DNA of 64,000 bases from Acidihalobacter prosperus (lineage in GTDB: Bacteria; Pseudomonadota; Gammaproteobacteria; DSM-5130; Acidihalobacteraceae): NCBI RefSeq assembly GCF_000754095.2, contig NZ_JQSG02000002.1, positions 124,001-188,000 on the forward strand. Reading direction: 5' to 3'. Of the stretch, positions 44,091 to 52,865 are shown piece by piece; position 1 is the first letter of the stretch, and the number at the start of each line of letters is the position of its first letter. The notes under the pieces were generated by a model that saw only the letters and a list, made by a program, of their open reading frames with translations, did not search any database and had not been told where the DNA came from. The position numbers and the translations under genes were made by a program.

Positions 44091-44765
44091 ATGTCCCTCG
44101 AATTGATCAGCTTCAAGCTTTGTCCCTTCGTGCAGCGCAGCGTGGTCACGCTGCTGTACAAACAGGTGCCCTTCGAGATCACCTACATCGATCTGGCGTC
44201 GCCGCCGGAGTGGTTCCTCGCCATTTCGCCCTTCGGCAAGGTGCCGGCCCTGCGGCTGGATGACGGCAGTGCGCTGTTCGAGTCGGCCATCATCAACGAG
44301 TATATCGACGACATCACGCCGCCCCAGCTCAATCCCGCCGACCCGCTCAAGCGCGCGCGCAACCGCAGCTGGATCCAGTTTGGCGAACAGTGCATCGTGG
44401 ATCAATACCAGTTGACCGTGGCCAAGAACGAAGACGATTTCGAGGCGGTGCACACGCGTGCGCGGAACAATCTGGACAAGGTCGAGGCCATCCTCGGCGA
44501 GGGCCCCTGGTTCAACGGTCGGGATTTCTCGCTGGTCGACGCCGCCTATGCGCCGATTTTCATGCGTTATGCACTGATCAAGCCGATGGACGACGTCATG
44601 TCGGCATCGCGCTATCCGCGGCTCAATGCGTGGGCGACGGCGCTGCTCGACCTACCCGCGGTGCGACGCTCGGTGGTCGAGGATTTCGATCGACTGTTCG
44701 CGGAATACGTACGCAAGAGCAGCCCCTATGCTGCAGACCGGCTGCTCACCGCCTCGGCCGCCTGA
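44091..44765 (+). CDS. Glutathione S-transferase family protein
   Basis: The 224-residue protein has an N-terminal thioredoxin-like domain with active-site region SFKLCPFVQRSVVTL, the cis-Pro GKVPAL and DDGSALFESAIINEYID. The all-helical C-domain contains FSLVDAAYAPIFMRY. The Cys in the CPF motif resembles omega/glutaredoxin-type GSTs. GGAG lies six bases before the ATG. Substrate unknown. Confidence 0.9.
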   Translation: MSLELISFKLCPFVQRSVVTLLYKQVPFEITYIDLASPPEWFLAISPFGKVPALRLDDGSALFESAIINEYIDDITPPQLNPADPLKRARNRSWIQFGEQCIVDQYQLTVAKNEDDFEAVHTRARNNLDKVEAILGEGPWFNGRDFSLVDAAYAPIFMRYALIKPMDDVMSASRYPRLNAWATALLDLPAVRRSVVEDFDRLFAEYVRKSSPYAADRLLTASAA

Positions 44766-44801
44766 ACCGCAACCGGCTGCGCCGGGCGACCGCGACGCCG
44801 C

Positions 44802-45242
44802 TCAGCGCAGCCACTCGACGATATGGGCCTCCAGATCGGAGACCACACGCTCGCTGACGCAGCGGCCGCGCACCGAAATCCCCGCGCGATGCACCGCCTC
44901 GCGGTCGCCGCATACCAGATAATGCCATTCGGGTAATCCCCGCCCCTCCGCCAGGCGACGATAGGCGCAGCTTTGCGGCAGCCAGTCGAAACTCGCCAGA
45001 TCCTCGAAGGTCAGCTGGATGCAGTCGGGCACGATCGCGCGCCGATGCGCGTAGTCGCGGCATCTGCAATCCCCGGGGTCGAGCAGATGGCAGGCCACGT
45101 CGGTGAAATATAGCTCGTTGGTATCCTCGTCCTGCAGTTTGTGCAGGCAGCAGCGGCCGCAACCGTCGCATACCGCCTCCCACTCCTCCCGACTCATCTC
45201 GGCCAGCGGGGTGTCGCGCCAGAAACCGGGCCGCAGGGCCAT
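44802..45242 (-). CDS. YcgN/UPF0260-family cysteine-rich protein
   Basis: The 146-residue protein carries the metal-binding-like cysteine cluster [20 protein letters not shown] and [20 protein letters not shown] and CIQLTFEDL typical of this uncharacterised family (CxxCGxCC; possible Fe-S or zinc centre). ATG 45242 has GGAGGG seven bases upstream, better than the GTG at 45248 that overlaps the preceding stop. Confidence 0.92.
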   Translation of the reverse strand: MALRPGFWRDTPLAEMSREEWEAVCDGCGRCCLHKLQDEDTNELYFTDVACHLLDPGDCRCRDYAHRRAIVPDCIQLTFEDLASFDWLPQSCAYRRLAEGRGLPEWHYLVCGDREAVHRAGISVRGRCVSERVVSDLEAHIVEWLR

Positions 45243-45244
45243 CG

Positions 45245-45913
45245 TCACGCCCTCCCGGCCATGCGTTCGATGCGTGCGCGTACGGCAGCAAAGGCGGACG
45301 GCGTCACATAGTGCAGTACCGCGCGCCCGTCTTCGGCGCGCAACAGCGCCAGCCCGCGCCGCGGATACAGCCAGTAGACCTGCCGCTTGCCGACATCGAT
45401 CCGTGCGGCCGGCGCGCCGAACGACTTGAGCACCAGATCCTTCTCGTAACGCACCTTGGGTGCGTAGGTGATGCCCGCGATAGGCAATCCAAGCGCCTTG
45501 CCGGTGTCGGATTCCGTCAGTTGAAGACGCCAGGCGCCGGTCGCGGTGGGCTGACGCCCGACGGCGCGCGCCGCCAACCGCGCCAGCAAGCCGCCGGACG
45601 CTGCCAGACTGACGTCGACGCGCGCCTCGAACATGCCCAGCGACACATTGCCGTAATAAGCCTCCAGACTCATGCGCCCGGCCGGGGTCACAAACAGCGC
45701 GACCTGGGGAATCTTGCGCAGGCGGGCGTTGAGCGCGCGCGCGGTGGTCTTGCCCAGGGTGATGCCGAACACGCGCGAGGCGCCGTCGGGCAGGACGTCC
45801 ACCTGCCAGGGCAGATTCGTCGCCCGCTCGCCACCACCGCGCGCAAACCAGCTTGCAAGGCCGAGCGCGGCCACCAGCAGCAACGACACCAGCAGCAAAC
45901 TGTTACGCAGCAT
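45245..45913 (-). CDS. Membrane-anchored protein of unknown function
   Basis: The 222-residue protein has one N-terminal hydrophobic segment ([19 protein letters not shown]) and a periplasmic domain containing [20 protein letters not shown] and [23 protein letters not shown]-like text. I do not recognise the family. A G-rich site precedes the ATG. It is coupled to the YcgN gene: the stop lies within a few bases of both candidate YcgN starts. Confidence 0.75.
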   Translation of the reverse strand: MLRNSLLLVSLLLVAALGLASWFARGGGERATNLPWQVDVLPDGASRVFGITLGKTTARALNARLRKIPQVALFVTPAGRMSLEAYYGNVSLGMFEARVDVSLAASGGLLARLAARAVGRQPTATGAWRLQLTESDTGKALGLPIAGITYAPKVRYEKDLVLKSFGAPAARIDVGKRQVYWLYPRRGLALLRAEDGRAVLHYVTPSAFAAVRARIERMAGRA

Positions 45914-46009
45914 GTCCCCCCCCAAAGCCTCTGCGGCATTGTAGCACCCGCCCGGCGACCGACCGGCTGATATACTGCGGCCCACCCGAGCCTGTGGAGA
46001 TGCCCCGAC

Positions 46010-46618
46010 ATGCTGCCCGATTATCAGCCGGACACCACCTTGTGCGAGCGGTTCGCCGACTTTCGCGAACGCGACCACTGGGTCTTCTACGCGCCCAACA
46101 CCAGCGAGGGCGAGGAGGCCAGAGCCTATGGCGTGCTCTTCGACATCCTGCGCAAGCAGACCGCGATCATGATGATTTCGCCCGCCGACCCCGCACGCTA
46201 CGAGCCGGTTTATTACGACGCGCTCAAGTACAGCCTGCCCACGATCCGCCACAGCCGGCTGTTCACCTCCAAGGTGCCCCGCAACAGCCGCGTCTACTTC
46301 ATCGAAGAGCCCGAGCCGGTCGCCGACTTCTACGCCTGCGCCGACGTGGTGCTGCTCGGCGGCACGCTCACCGATGAGGCGACCTCCATCCCCGACCTGA
46401 CCACCCCGATCCTGGCCGGCAAGCCGGTGATCGCCGGCCCTGGACAAAGCCGCCCGGAAGTCGCCGCCGCGGTCGCCGCCGGCGCGATCCTCAGTGCCGG
46501 GGCGGTCGAGGACATGGCCGAGGCAATCCGCACGCTCAAGGCCGACGCCGAAGCGGCGAAGGCGCTGACCGAACGGGCGCGCGAGTGGCTGCAGATACGC
46601 GAGGGCGACGCATCGTGA
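46010..46618 (+). CDS. Kdo-transferase (WaaA)-like C-terminal half protein
   Basis: The 202-residue soluble protein aligns by eye with only the C-terminal glycosyltransferase domain of WaaA: NTSEGEEA for STHEGEEA, IMMISPADPARYEP for the PRHPERF strand, and FYACADVVLLGGTL followed by GKPVIAGPG. Key donor-site residues are altered: PRHPER becomes SPADPAR and the GGHNPLEP Glu loop is lost. No N-terminal acceptor domain or membrane anchor is present. It may be catalytically inactive or have a changed role. The stop overlaps the next start (GTGA). Confidence 0.75.
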   Translation: MLPDYQPDTTLCERFADFRERDHWVFYAPNTSEGEEARAYGVLFDILRKQTAIMMISPADPARYEPVYYDALKYSLPTIRHSRLFTSKVPRNSRVYFIEEPEPVADFYACADVVLLGGTLTDEATSIPDLTTPILAGKPVIAGPGQSRPEVAAAVAAGAILSAGAVEDMAEAIRTLKADAEAAKALTERAREWLQIREGDAS

Positions 46619-47127
46619 ACGGGCGCGCGGACGAGGCGCCGCGCGCGGCGCTGGACGCCTTGTATGCGGGCTGCCGCTCGCTGATTCTCGCCACGCTGGA
46701 CGACGACGGCGTGCCGCACGCCAGCCCCGCGCCCTTCGTCCGCGACGACGCGCACGGCGATTATTACGTCTACGTCAGCGGCCTTTCCGCACATACCCGG
46801 CACCTCGCGACCGGACGCCCGGCCTCGGTCCTGCTGATCGAGGACGAGGCCGCCACGGCGCAGATTTTCGCCCGTGTCCGCCTCAGCCAGACATGCGCCG
46901 TGGACGAGATCGCCCAGGCGTCGCCGGCATGGGGGCATCGGCTCGAAGCCTTCTCGGAACGATTCGGCCAGGTGATCGAGGTGCTGCGCTCGCTGCCCGA
47001 TTTTCGCCTGTTCCGCCTGCGGCCACGGGATGGCGGGCGCTTCGTGACCGGCTTCGGCCGCGCTTTCGATCTGCGCGGCGACGAGCTCGTTGCCGTCGGC
47101 CCGCCCGCCGCGCCGCCCGAGGGCTGA
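46615..47127 (+). CDS. HugZ-like FMN-binding split-barrel protein
   Basis: The 170-residue protein has the pyridoxamine-5'-phosphate-oxidase-like fold: LILATLDDDGVPHASPAPFV, YYVYVSGLSAHTRHL, SVLLIEDEA and IFARVRLS, then RSLPDFRLFRLRPRDGGRFV. These are HugZ/HutZ-type features, a family including haem-degrading enzymes. No His-rich C-terminal loop is seen. It starts at GTG overlapping the preceding stop, so the two genes are coupled. Confidence 0.85.
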   Translation: MNGRADEAPRAALDALYAGCRSLILATLDDDGVPHASPAPFVRDDAHGDYYVYVSGLSAHTRHLATGRPASVLLIEDEAATAQIFARVRLSQTCAVDEIAQASPAWGHRLEAFSERFGQVIEVLRSLPDFRLFRLRPRDGGRFVTGFGRAFDLRGDELVAVGPPAAPPEG

Positions 47128-47141
47128 CGGCGCCGCGCCGC

Positions 47142-47783
47142 TCAGCCCTTGCGCGCGCGGAAGTCCCGCAGCCAGGCCTGGGCGGCCTCGCCGGCGCGCA
47201 GCCGATCCGCGGCCGACAGCTCCCGCGCGACGCGTTCGCGATAGCGCGCCGCATTGGCCACACCCAGTTCGGCGGCGATGAAAAACCACTTGTAGGCGTC
47301 GACGTCGCTGCGCGGCACACCCTCGCCCATGGCGAAGCAGCGCCCGAGATTGCTGGCGGCATGCGCCTCGCCCGCCTCGGCCGCGCGGTAATACCACTGC
47401 GCCGCCTGTTCGGCATCCTGCGGCAGCCCTTCGCCCGTGTCGTATTTGAGGCCCAGCCGAAACTGCGCCTGCGGGTTGCCGGCCTCCGCGGCCACCCAGT
47501 ACCAGCGCGCCGCCTCGTTGACATCGGCCGGGATGCCGTCGCCATCATCGAGCATCAGCGCCAGATTGAAGGCCGCCTCGGCATATCCCTGCTCGGCCGC
47601 GGCACGGTAGTAGGCGGCGGCGCGTGGCTTGTCTTCGGGCATGCCGTCGCCCTGGTCGTGAATCACGCCCAGATTGAACTGCGAACGCGCATCGCCCTGC
47701 TCGGCCAGCAGACGCCACAAATGCAGCGCGCCGACACGGTCGCCATGCAGGTAGAGGTCGAGTGCGGTGTTGAAATCCGTCAT
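47142..47783 (-). CDS. Sel1-repeat (tetratricopeptide-like) protein
   Basis: The 213-residue protein consists of about five Sel1 repeats (e.g. GDARSQFNLGVIHDQGDGMP, AEAAFNLALMLDDGDGIPAD, PQAQFRLGLKYDTGEGLP). No signal peptide, so cytoplasmic. Sel1 proteins are adaptors; the partner is unknown. It is divergent from the glycosyltransferase gene. Confidence 0.9.
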   Translation of the reverse strand: MTDFNTALDLYLHGDRVGALHLWRLLAEQGDARSQFNLGVIHDQGDGMPEDKPRAAAYYRAAAEQGYAEAAFNLALMLDDGDGIPADVNEAARWYWVAAEAGNPQAQFRLGLKYDTGEGLPQDAEQAAQWYYRAAEAGEAHAASNLGRCFAMGEGVPRSDVDAYKWFFIAAELGVANAARYRERVARELSAADRLRAGEAAQAWLRDFRARKG

Positions 47784-47849
47784 ACTGTCGATTCGATTGC
47801 CGTGATTGATGGGTCGTGAGTGATTAGAAGCCAAACCCGGACGCCTGCC

Positions 47850-48980
47850 ATGCATCTGTCCGACATCACCATGTTCTACGCGCCGGAAAGCGGAGGCGTG
47901 CGCCGTTATCTCGACGCCAAGCGGCAATGGCTCGCGCATAATACCGTGTGCCGCCACAGCCTGCTGGCGCCCGGCACGCGCGACACCCAGGACACGCCGG
48001 GCGTCTTCACCCTGCCCGCGCCGCCGCTGCCATTCTCCAACGGCTATCGCTTCCCGCTGCGCCGTCGCCCCTGGACGCGCAAGCTGATCGAACTCGCGCC
48101 CGACCTGATCGAGGCCGGCGACCCCTATCGGCTGGCGGGCGCCGCGCTGGCGGCCGGGCGGGCACTGGATGTGCCCGTGATCGGATTCTACCATTCCGAC
48201 CTGCCCAGACTGATCGCCAAACGGCTGGGCGATCGCTCGCTACCCATCGTCCAGGCCTACGTCCGCCGCCTCTATCGCGCGTTTGATCAGGTGCTCACAC
48301 CAAGCCGGACCATGTGCGAACACCTGCTGGAGCTGGGCGTGGAACGCGTGGCCGTGCAACCCCTCGGCGTCGACGCCGAAGGCTTCCACCCGCGCAACCG
48401 CGACCCGCACCTGCGCCGGCAATTGGGCATCGGCCCGCAGACCCATCTGCTGATCTTCGCGGGCCGCTATGCGCGCGAGAAGAATCTGGAGCAGTTGGTA
48501 CAGGCCTTCACGCGCCTCGGCCCACGCTATCACCTGCTGCTCGTCGGCCCCGACATGCCCTTCGCGTCGACCGGCAACGTGAGCTGCTTTTCGCATTTCT
48601 TTTCCGCACCGGAACTGGCGCGCATGCTCGCCTCCGCCGACGCGCTCGCGCACGCCGGCGACAACGAAACCTTCGGCCTCATCGTGCTTGAGGCCATGGC
48701 CAGCGGCATCCCCGTGGTCGGCGTCGAGGCCGGCGCAATCCCCGAGCTGGTGAATCCGGCCGTCGGGGCTTTGGCGCGCAGCAGCGCCCCGCATCATCTG
48801 GCCGAGGCCGTCGAGGCCCTGTTCACGCGCGACGTGGCCGCCATGGGCCGCGAGGCTCGCCGGCAGGTCGAGGCGCACTGGACCTGGGACCGCGCCTTCA
48901 GCCAGCTTTTCCAAACCTATTGCCGGCTGATCGACCCGCATCAGCCCGGCCACGAGACCTCGCGACGTGTCAGTGCCTGA
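47850..48980 (+). CDS. Group 4 (GT-B) glycosyltransferase
   Basis: The protein of about 376 residues has an N-terminal acceptor domain (DITMFYAPESGGVRRYLDAK, VIGFYHSDLP). The C-terminal donor domain has FAGRYAREKNLEQLVQAF and the EX7E motif in ETFGLIVLEAMASGIPVVG. It probably glycosylates a lipid or polysaccharide. The next two genes overlap it (14 and 4 bases), giving a tight envelope-type operon. Confidence 0.88.
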   Translation: MHLSDITMFYAPESGGVRRYLDAKRQWLAHNTVCRHSLLAPGTRDTQDTPGVFTLPAPPLPFSNGYRFPLRRRPWTRKLIELAPDLIEAGDPYRLAGAALAAGRALDVPVIGFYHSDLPRLIAKRLGDRSLPIVQAYVRRLYRAFDQVLTPSRTMCEHLLELGVERVAVQPLGVDAEGFHPRNRDPHLRRQLGIGPQTHLLIFAGRYAREKNLEQLVQAFTRLGPRYHLLLVGPDMPFASTGNVSCFSHFFSAPELARMLASADALAHAGDNETFGLIVLEAMASGIPVVGVEAGAIPELVNPAVGALARSSAPHHLAEAVEALFTRDVAAMGREARRQVEAHWTWDRAFSQLFQTYCRLIDPHQPGHETSRRVSA

Positions 48981-49731
48981 ACCCGTCCACCCTCGCGCCG
49001 TCAGCGTCGTGCTTCACGACGTCGCCCCCGCCACCTGGCCCGCCTGCGAAGCCCTGCTGCGCATGATCGACGGCTGCGGCCAGGTGCCCGTCACCCTGTT
49101 GGTCGTGCCCGACTACCACCATCGCGGCGGCATCGAGGCGGATGCGCGGTTCCGCCGCGCGATCGAGGCCCGGCTGGCACGCGGCGACGAGCTCGCCCTG
49201 CACGGCTTCCACCACATCGATGATACGGCAGCCGCACCGCGCGGGCCGCTGCAGTGGCTGACACGTCGCGTGTACACCGCCTCCGAGGGCGAGTTCGCGG
49301 CGCTGGAAGAAAACGCTGCCGAAGCCCTGCTCGGCCGCGGGCTGGCGATTTTCGATGCGCTGGGCTGGCCGGTCGCGGGTTTCGTGGCGCCGGCCTGGCT
49401 GATGAGCGACGGCACCCGTGCCGCACTGACACGCTCGGGTCTGCAATACACCTCGACGCGGACCGCCCTCTACCGCCTGCCCGACTGGCGCCAGACCGGG
49501 CATCCGAGCCTGGTGTGGAGCGTGCGCTCGGCCTGGCGCCGCGCGGCCTCGCGCGTGGTCAACGACATCCAGCACCGGCGGCTGCGCCACGCCCCGCTGC
49601 TGCGTCTGGGCCTGCACCCGGCCGACGCGCCGCACCCGGCGGCCGTGGTCTACTGGCAGCGCACGCTGCAACAGGCCCTCGTGGACCGCCGGCCCATGAC
49701 CAAATCCGCCTGGCTGGCGGCGGGCGCATGA
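48967..49731 (+). CDS. Polysaccharide-deacetylase-like (DUF2334) protein
   Basis: The 254-residue protein has a deacetylase-type fold: VSVVLHDVAPATWPACEALL, VTLLVVPDYHHRG, ELALHGFHHID and FVAPAWLMSDGTRAAL. HDVAP and HGFHH supply the metal and catalytic residues of the NodB/DUF2334 group. It starts at GTG inside the 3' end of the glycosyltransferase gene. It probably deacetylates the glycosyltransferase product; that is inference. Confidence 0.85.
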   Translation: MSVPEPVHPRAVSVVLHDVAPATWPACEALLRMIDGCGQVPVTLLVVPDYHHRGGIEADARFRRAIEARLARGDELALHGFHHIDDTAAAPRGPLQWLTRRVYTASEGEFAALEENAAEALLGRGLAIFDALGWPVAGFVAPAWLMSDGTRAALTRSGLQYTSTRTALYRLPDWRQTGHPSLVWSVRSAWRRAASRVVNDIQHRRLRHAPLLRLGLHPADAPHPAAVVYWQRTLQQALVDRRPMTKSAWLAAGA

Positions 49732-50738
49732 AACGCGCCCTGCTGATCGGACTTGCCACCCTATTGTTGAGTCTCGCCATCCCGCTGAGCTACGGCGGTT
49801 TCGGCGTTCTGGCGCAACTGCCAGAGGTGGCCCACTGGCTGATCCCCACCACCCTCGGCATGGTGCTGCTCGGCTGGCTGTTCAACGCGGCGCGGCTGCG
49901 GCTGCTGGTCGGAGGCGTCGAGGGCCGCGTCGACCGCAGGCAGGCACTGGCCACCGTGGTATCGACGGAATTTGCCGGAGCCGCCTCCCCGGCCGGAGTG
50001 GGCGGCCCGCTCACCTACGTCTACCTGTTGCGTCAGCACGGCGTCAAAACCGGCCACGCCGCTGCCCTGTATGCGGTCGACCACATCATGGATCTGGCCT
50101 TTTTCGCCACGGCGCTACCGCTGGCGCTGGCCGTGTTTACCTTCGACCGCGAACTCGACCACCCGGTTTGGCTGCTCGGCCTGCTGCTCGGCCTGCTGGC
50201 CGCTGGCCTCGGCTTCATGTGGCTGATGCTGCACCGCTATCGCACGGTCCTGCGCCTGTTCGGACGCCTGCTCCGGCGCCTGCGCGTGAGCGCGCTGCGC
50301 AGACGCCGGCTGGCGCGCTGGGTCATCCAGTTCCGCCATGCCGTCAAGCTGCTGCTCGGCATGCCCCGACATCGGCTGGTGCTGCTGTACATCTATTGCA
50401 TGAGTCATTGGCTGCTGCGCTACAGCATCCTGCCGGTCGTGCTCTACGGCCTGCACCATCCCGTCCCCTGGTCCTATCTTTTCATCGTCCAGGGCATGCT
50501 CCTGTTCGCCGGGCAGCTTAGCTTCCTGCCCGGCGGCACCGGCAGCGTGGAACTCGGGTTCTCCGCGCTGCTCGCGGCCTGGCTGTCTTCCGACACACTG
50601 GCGCTGGCACTGATCCTGTGGCGTTTCGCAACCTTCTACTGGTACCTGCTCGCCGGCGCGCCGGTATTCGCGGCCACCGCCGGAGCGGCGACCGGACGCT
50701 TGCTGACGGCACGACGGGAACGCGAGTCGGCGGGCTGA
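49728..50738 (+). CDS. UPF0104/lysylphosphatidylglycerol-synthase-TM-like membrane protein
   Basis: The 336-residue protein has about eight membrane segments and family motifs: GMVLLGWLFNAARLRLLVGG, STEFAGAASPAGVGGPLTYV and FLPGGTGSVELGFSALL. This fold is that of the flippase-like half of MprF. Start overlaps the preceding stop (ATGA). With the two genes upstream it may make and flip a modified glycolipid. Confidence 0.85.
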   Translation: MKRALLIGLATLLLSLAIPLSYGGFGVLAQLPEVAHWLIPTTLGMVLLGWLFNAARLRLLVGGVEGRVDRRQALATVVSTEFAGAASPAGVGGPLTYVYLLRQHGVKTGHAAALYAVDHIMDLAFFATALPLALAVFTFDRELDHPVWLLGLLLGLLAAGLGFMWLMLHRYRTVLRLFGRLLRRLRVSALRRRRLARWVIQFRHAVKLLLGMPRHRLVLLYIYCMSHWLLRYSILPVVLYGLHHPVPWSYLFIVQGMLLFAGQLSFLPGGTGSVELGFSALLAAWLSSDTLALALILWRFATFYWYLLAGAPVFAATAGAATGRLLTARRERESAG

Positions 50739-50765
50739 GGCGGGCGCCGAAGGACCGGACGTCGG

Positions 50766-51329
50766 CTACAGGCGATCAACCCAGGCCTCCAGCCGGGCCA
50801 CCTCCCGTTCGAGAAAGTCCGGATCGGCGTAAACACTGCCAAGCAGCGTCACGCCCTGACTCACCGCGAGCAGATGCATGGCCATGCCGGCCGGATCGGA
50901 CACGCCGAGCAGCCCCATCTGGGTTTCGATCCACTCGCGAAGCACCTCGAACAACGCAACGGCCTCCGCCTGCAGCCTGCGCTGGGTCTTGCTCAGTTCC
51001 TGGGTCAGCGAACCGACCGGGCAGCCATACCGCAACAGCTCGCCGCGATTGTCCTGCATCATGCCGACGAAGCGGCGCAGGCGCTCATGCGGATCGGGCG
51101 ACGCCTGCGTCCAGGCTTCCAGCCGCGCACGCAGCTGATCGCGGCGGCGGGCGATCACGGCCGAGAGGATTTCGTCCTTGCTCTTGAAGTAGTAATAGAA
51201 GTTGCCGCGCGAGAGCTCGGCGGCCTGGGCGATGTCGCTGAACGAGGTCTGGTTATAGCCTCGTTGATAGAACAGCTGGTCGGCCGCCTCCACGATCCGC
51301 TGGCGATTGTGGTCGCCCTTGCTGCCCAT
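50766..51329 (-). CDS. TetR/AcrR-family transcriptional regulator
   Basis: The 187-residue protein has an N-terminal helix-turn-helix (RIVEAADQLFYQRGYNQTSF, SDIAQAAELSRGNFYYYFKS) and a C-terminal helical ligand domain with GCPVGSLTQELS. GAGGAGG precedes the ATG. It is divergent from the nicotinate phosphoribosyltransferase gene and convergent with the UPF0104 gene; targets unknown. Confidence 0.93.
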   Translation of the reverse strand: MGSKGDHNRQRIVEAADQLFYQRGYNQTSFSDIAQAAELSRGNFYYYFKSKDEILSAVIARRRDQLRARLEAWTQASPDPHERLRRFVGMMQDNRGELLRYGCPVGSLTQELSKTQRRLQAEAVALFEVLREWIETQMGLLGVSDPAGMAMHLLAVSQGVTLLGSVYADPDFLEREVARLEAWVDRL

Positions 51330-51513
51330 TGCGCCTCCTCGTTTCTCAAGCACGGAAACCAGTATACGACCTTCCCGCTCGGACCCATCCGCCCTTGCCA
51401 GCACGGCCGCCCACCGGCAATACTGCCACCCCGGGCGGAGGCCCGGCAGCAACCGGACAGCGCACGCCTCATCCGAGGGCGCCAAGCCACCACAAGCCAG
51501 GAGAACCCTCATC

Positions 51514-52854
51514 GTGACCGAAGGCGTGCCTTGCAGCCCGCTGCTGACGGATTACTATCAGCTCACCATGATGGAGGCCTACCTCCGGCACGACATGACG
51601 CAGACAGCCGTCTTCGAGTTCTTCGTACGCAAACTGCCCGATCAACGCCGGTTTCTCATGGCAGCCGGGCTGGAGCAGGTACTCGAATTCCTCGAGCAGC
51701 TGCGCTTCTCGTCGGAAACCCTCGACTGGCTCGAACGCCATGGGCACGCCAGCCGGACGCTCATCGATTACCTCGCCGGCCTGCGTTTCACCGGCGACGT
51801 CGATGCGATGGCCGAGGGCACCGTGTTCTTTGCCGATGAGCCGGTACTGCGTATCACGGCGCCGCTGCCGGTGGCGCAGCTGGTCGAAAGCCGGGTCATG
51901 AATCTGCTCCATTTCCAGTGCATGATCGCATCCAAGGCGGCGCGCATGGTACTCGCCGCACCCGGCAAACGCCTGGTCGACTTCGGTCTGCGCCGCGCGC
52001 ACGGCGCGGAGGCCGGGCTGCTCGCGGCGCGGGCGGCCTATGTGGCCGGTTTCGACGGCACGGCAACCGTGCTCGCCGGGCAAGCCTTCGGCATCCCGCT
52101 CTACGGCACCATGGCGCATTCCTTCATCCTCGCCCACGGCGACGAACTCGCCGCCTTCGAGGACTTCGTGCGCATCCATCCCGACAACACGATCCTGCTG
52201 ATCGACACCTACGACACCCGCCGCGGTGCGCAGCGGGTGGTCGAACTCGCCGAGCGGCTGCGCGGCACCGATATCCGCATCCGCGGCGTGCGCATCGACA
52301 GCGGCGATCTCGATACCGCCTCACGCGAGGTGCGCGCGATCCTCGATGCCGCCGGGCTGCACGAGGTCACGATCTTCGCCAGCGGCAATCTCGACGAATC
52401 GCGTCTCGCCCGTCTGCAGCGCGACGGCGCGCCCATCGACGGCTTCGGCGTCGGCACGCGCATGGACGTCTCGGATGACGCGCCCTACCTCGAATGCGCC
52501 TACAAGCTGCAGGAATACGCCGGCCAGCCGCGCCGCAAACGCTCCGAAGGCAAGGCCACCTGGCCGGGCAGCAAACAGGTCTACCGCCGCCATGACGAAC
52601 ACGGGCAGCTACGCGGGGACCTCATCGCCCTGGCATCCGAACGCGCCGAGGGCGAACCGCTGCTGCAACCGGTCATGCGCGGCGGCCAACGCGTGGCCCC
52701 GGCACCGGGTCTTGCGGCGGCACGGGCACATGGCGAACGGCAACTGGCCGGCCTGCCGGCAATGCTACGCGACCTGGCCCCCGGCCCGGCGGACGGCCCG
52801 GCGGTCTCGGACGCGCTGCGCGCGCTCGCCCGGCAGCTCGACGCCACCGGGTAA
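51514..52854 (+). CDS. Nicotinate phosphoribosyltransferase
   Basis: The 446-residue NAD-salvage enzyme shows SPLLTDYYQLTMMEAYL, VDFGLRRAHGAEAGLLAARA, GTMAHSFILA, IRIRGVRIDSGDLD and IDGFGVGTRMDV, the substrate and PRPP regions of NAPRTase. It starts at GTG with AGGAG about ten bases upstream; no ATG is available nearby. It converges on htpG. Confidence 0.93.
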   Translation: MTEGVPCSPLLTDYYQLTMMEAYLRHDMTQTAVFEFFVRKLPDQRRFLMAAGLEQVLEFLEQLRFSSETLDWLERHGHASRTLIDYLAGLRFTGDVDAMAEGTVFFADEPVLRITAPLPVAQLVESRVMNLLHFQCMIASKAARMVLAAPGKRLVDFGLRRAHGAEAGLLAARAAYVAGFDGTATVLAGQAFGIPLYGTMAHSFILAHGDELAAFEDFVRIHPDNTILLIDTYDTRRGAQRVVELAERLRGTDIRIRGVRIDSGDLDTASREVRAILDAAGLHEVTIFASGNLDESRLARLQRDGAPIDGFGVGTRMDVSDDAPYLECAYKLQEYAGQPRRKRSEGKATWPGSKQVYRRHDEHGQLRGDLIALASERAEGEPLLQPVMRGGQRVAPAPGLAAARAHGERQLAGLPAMLRDLAPGPADGPAVSDALRALARQLDATG

Positions 52855-52865
52855 GCGCGTCTCCG

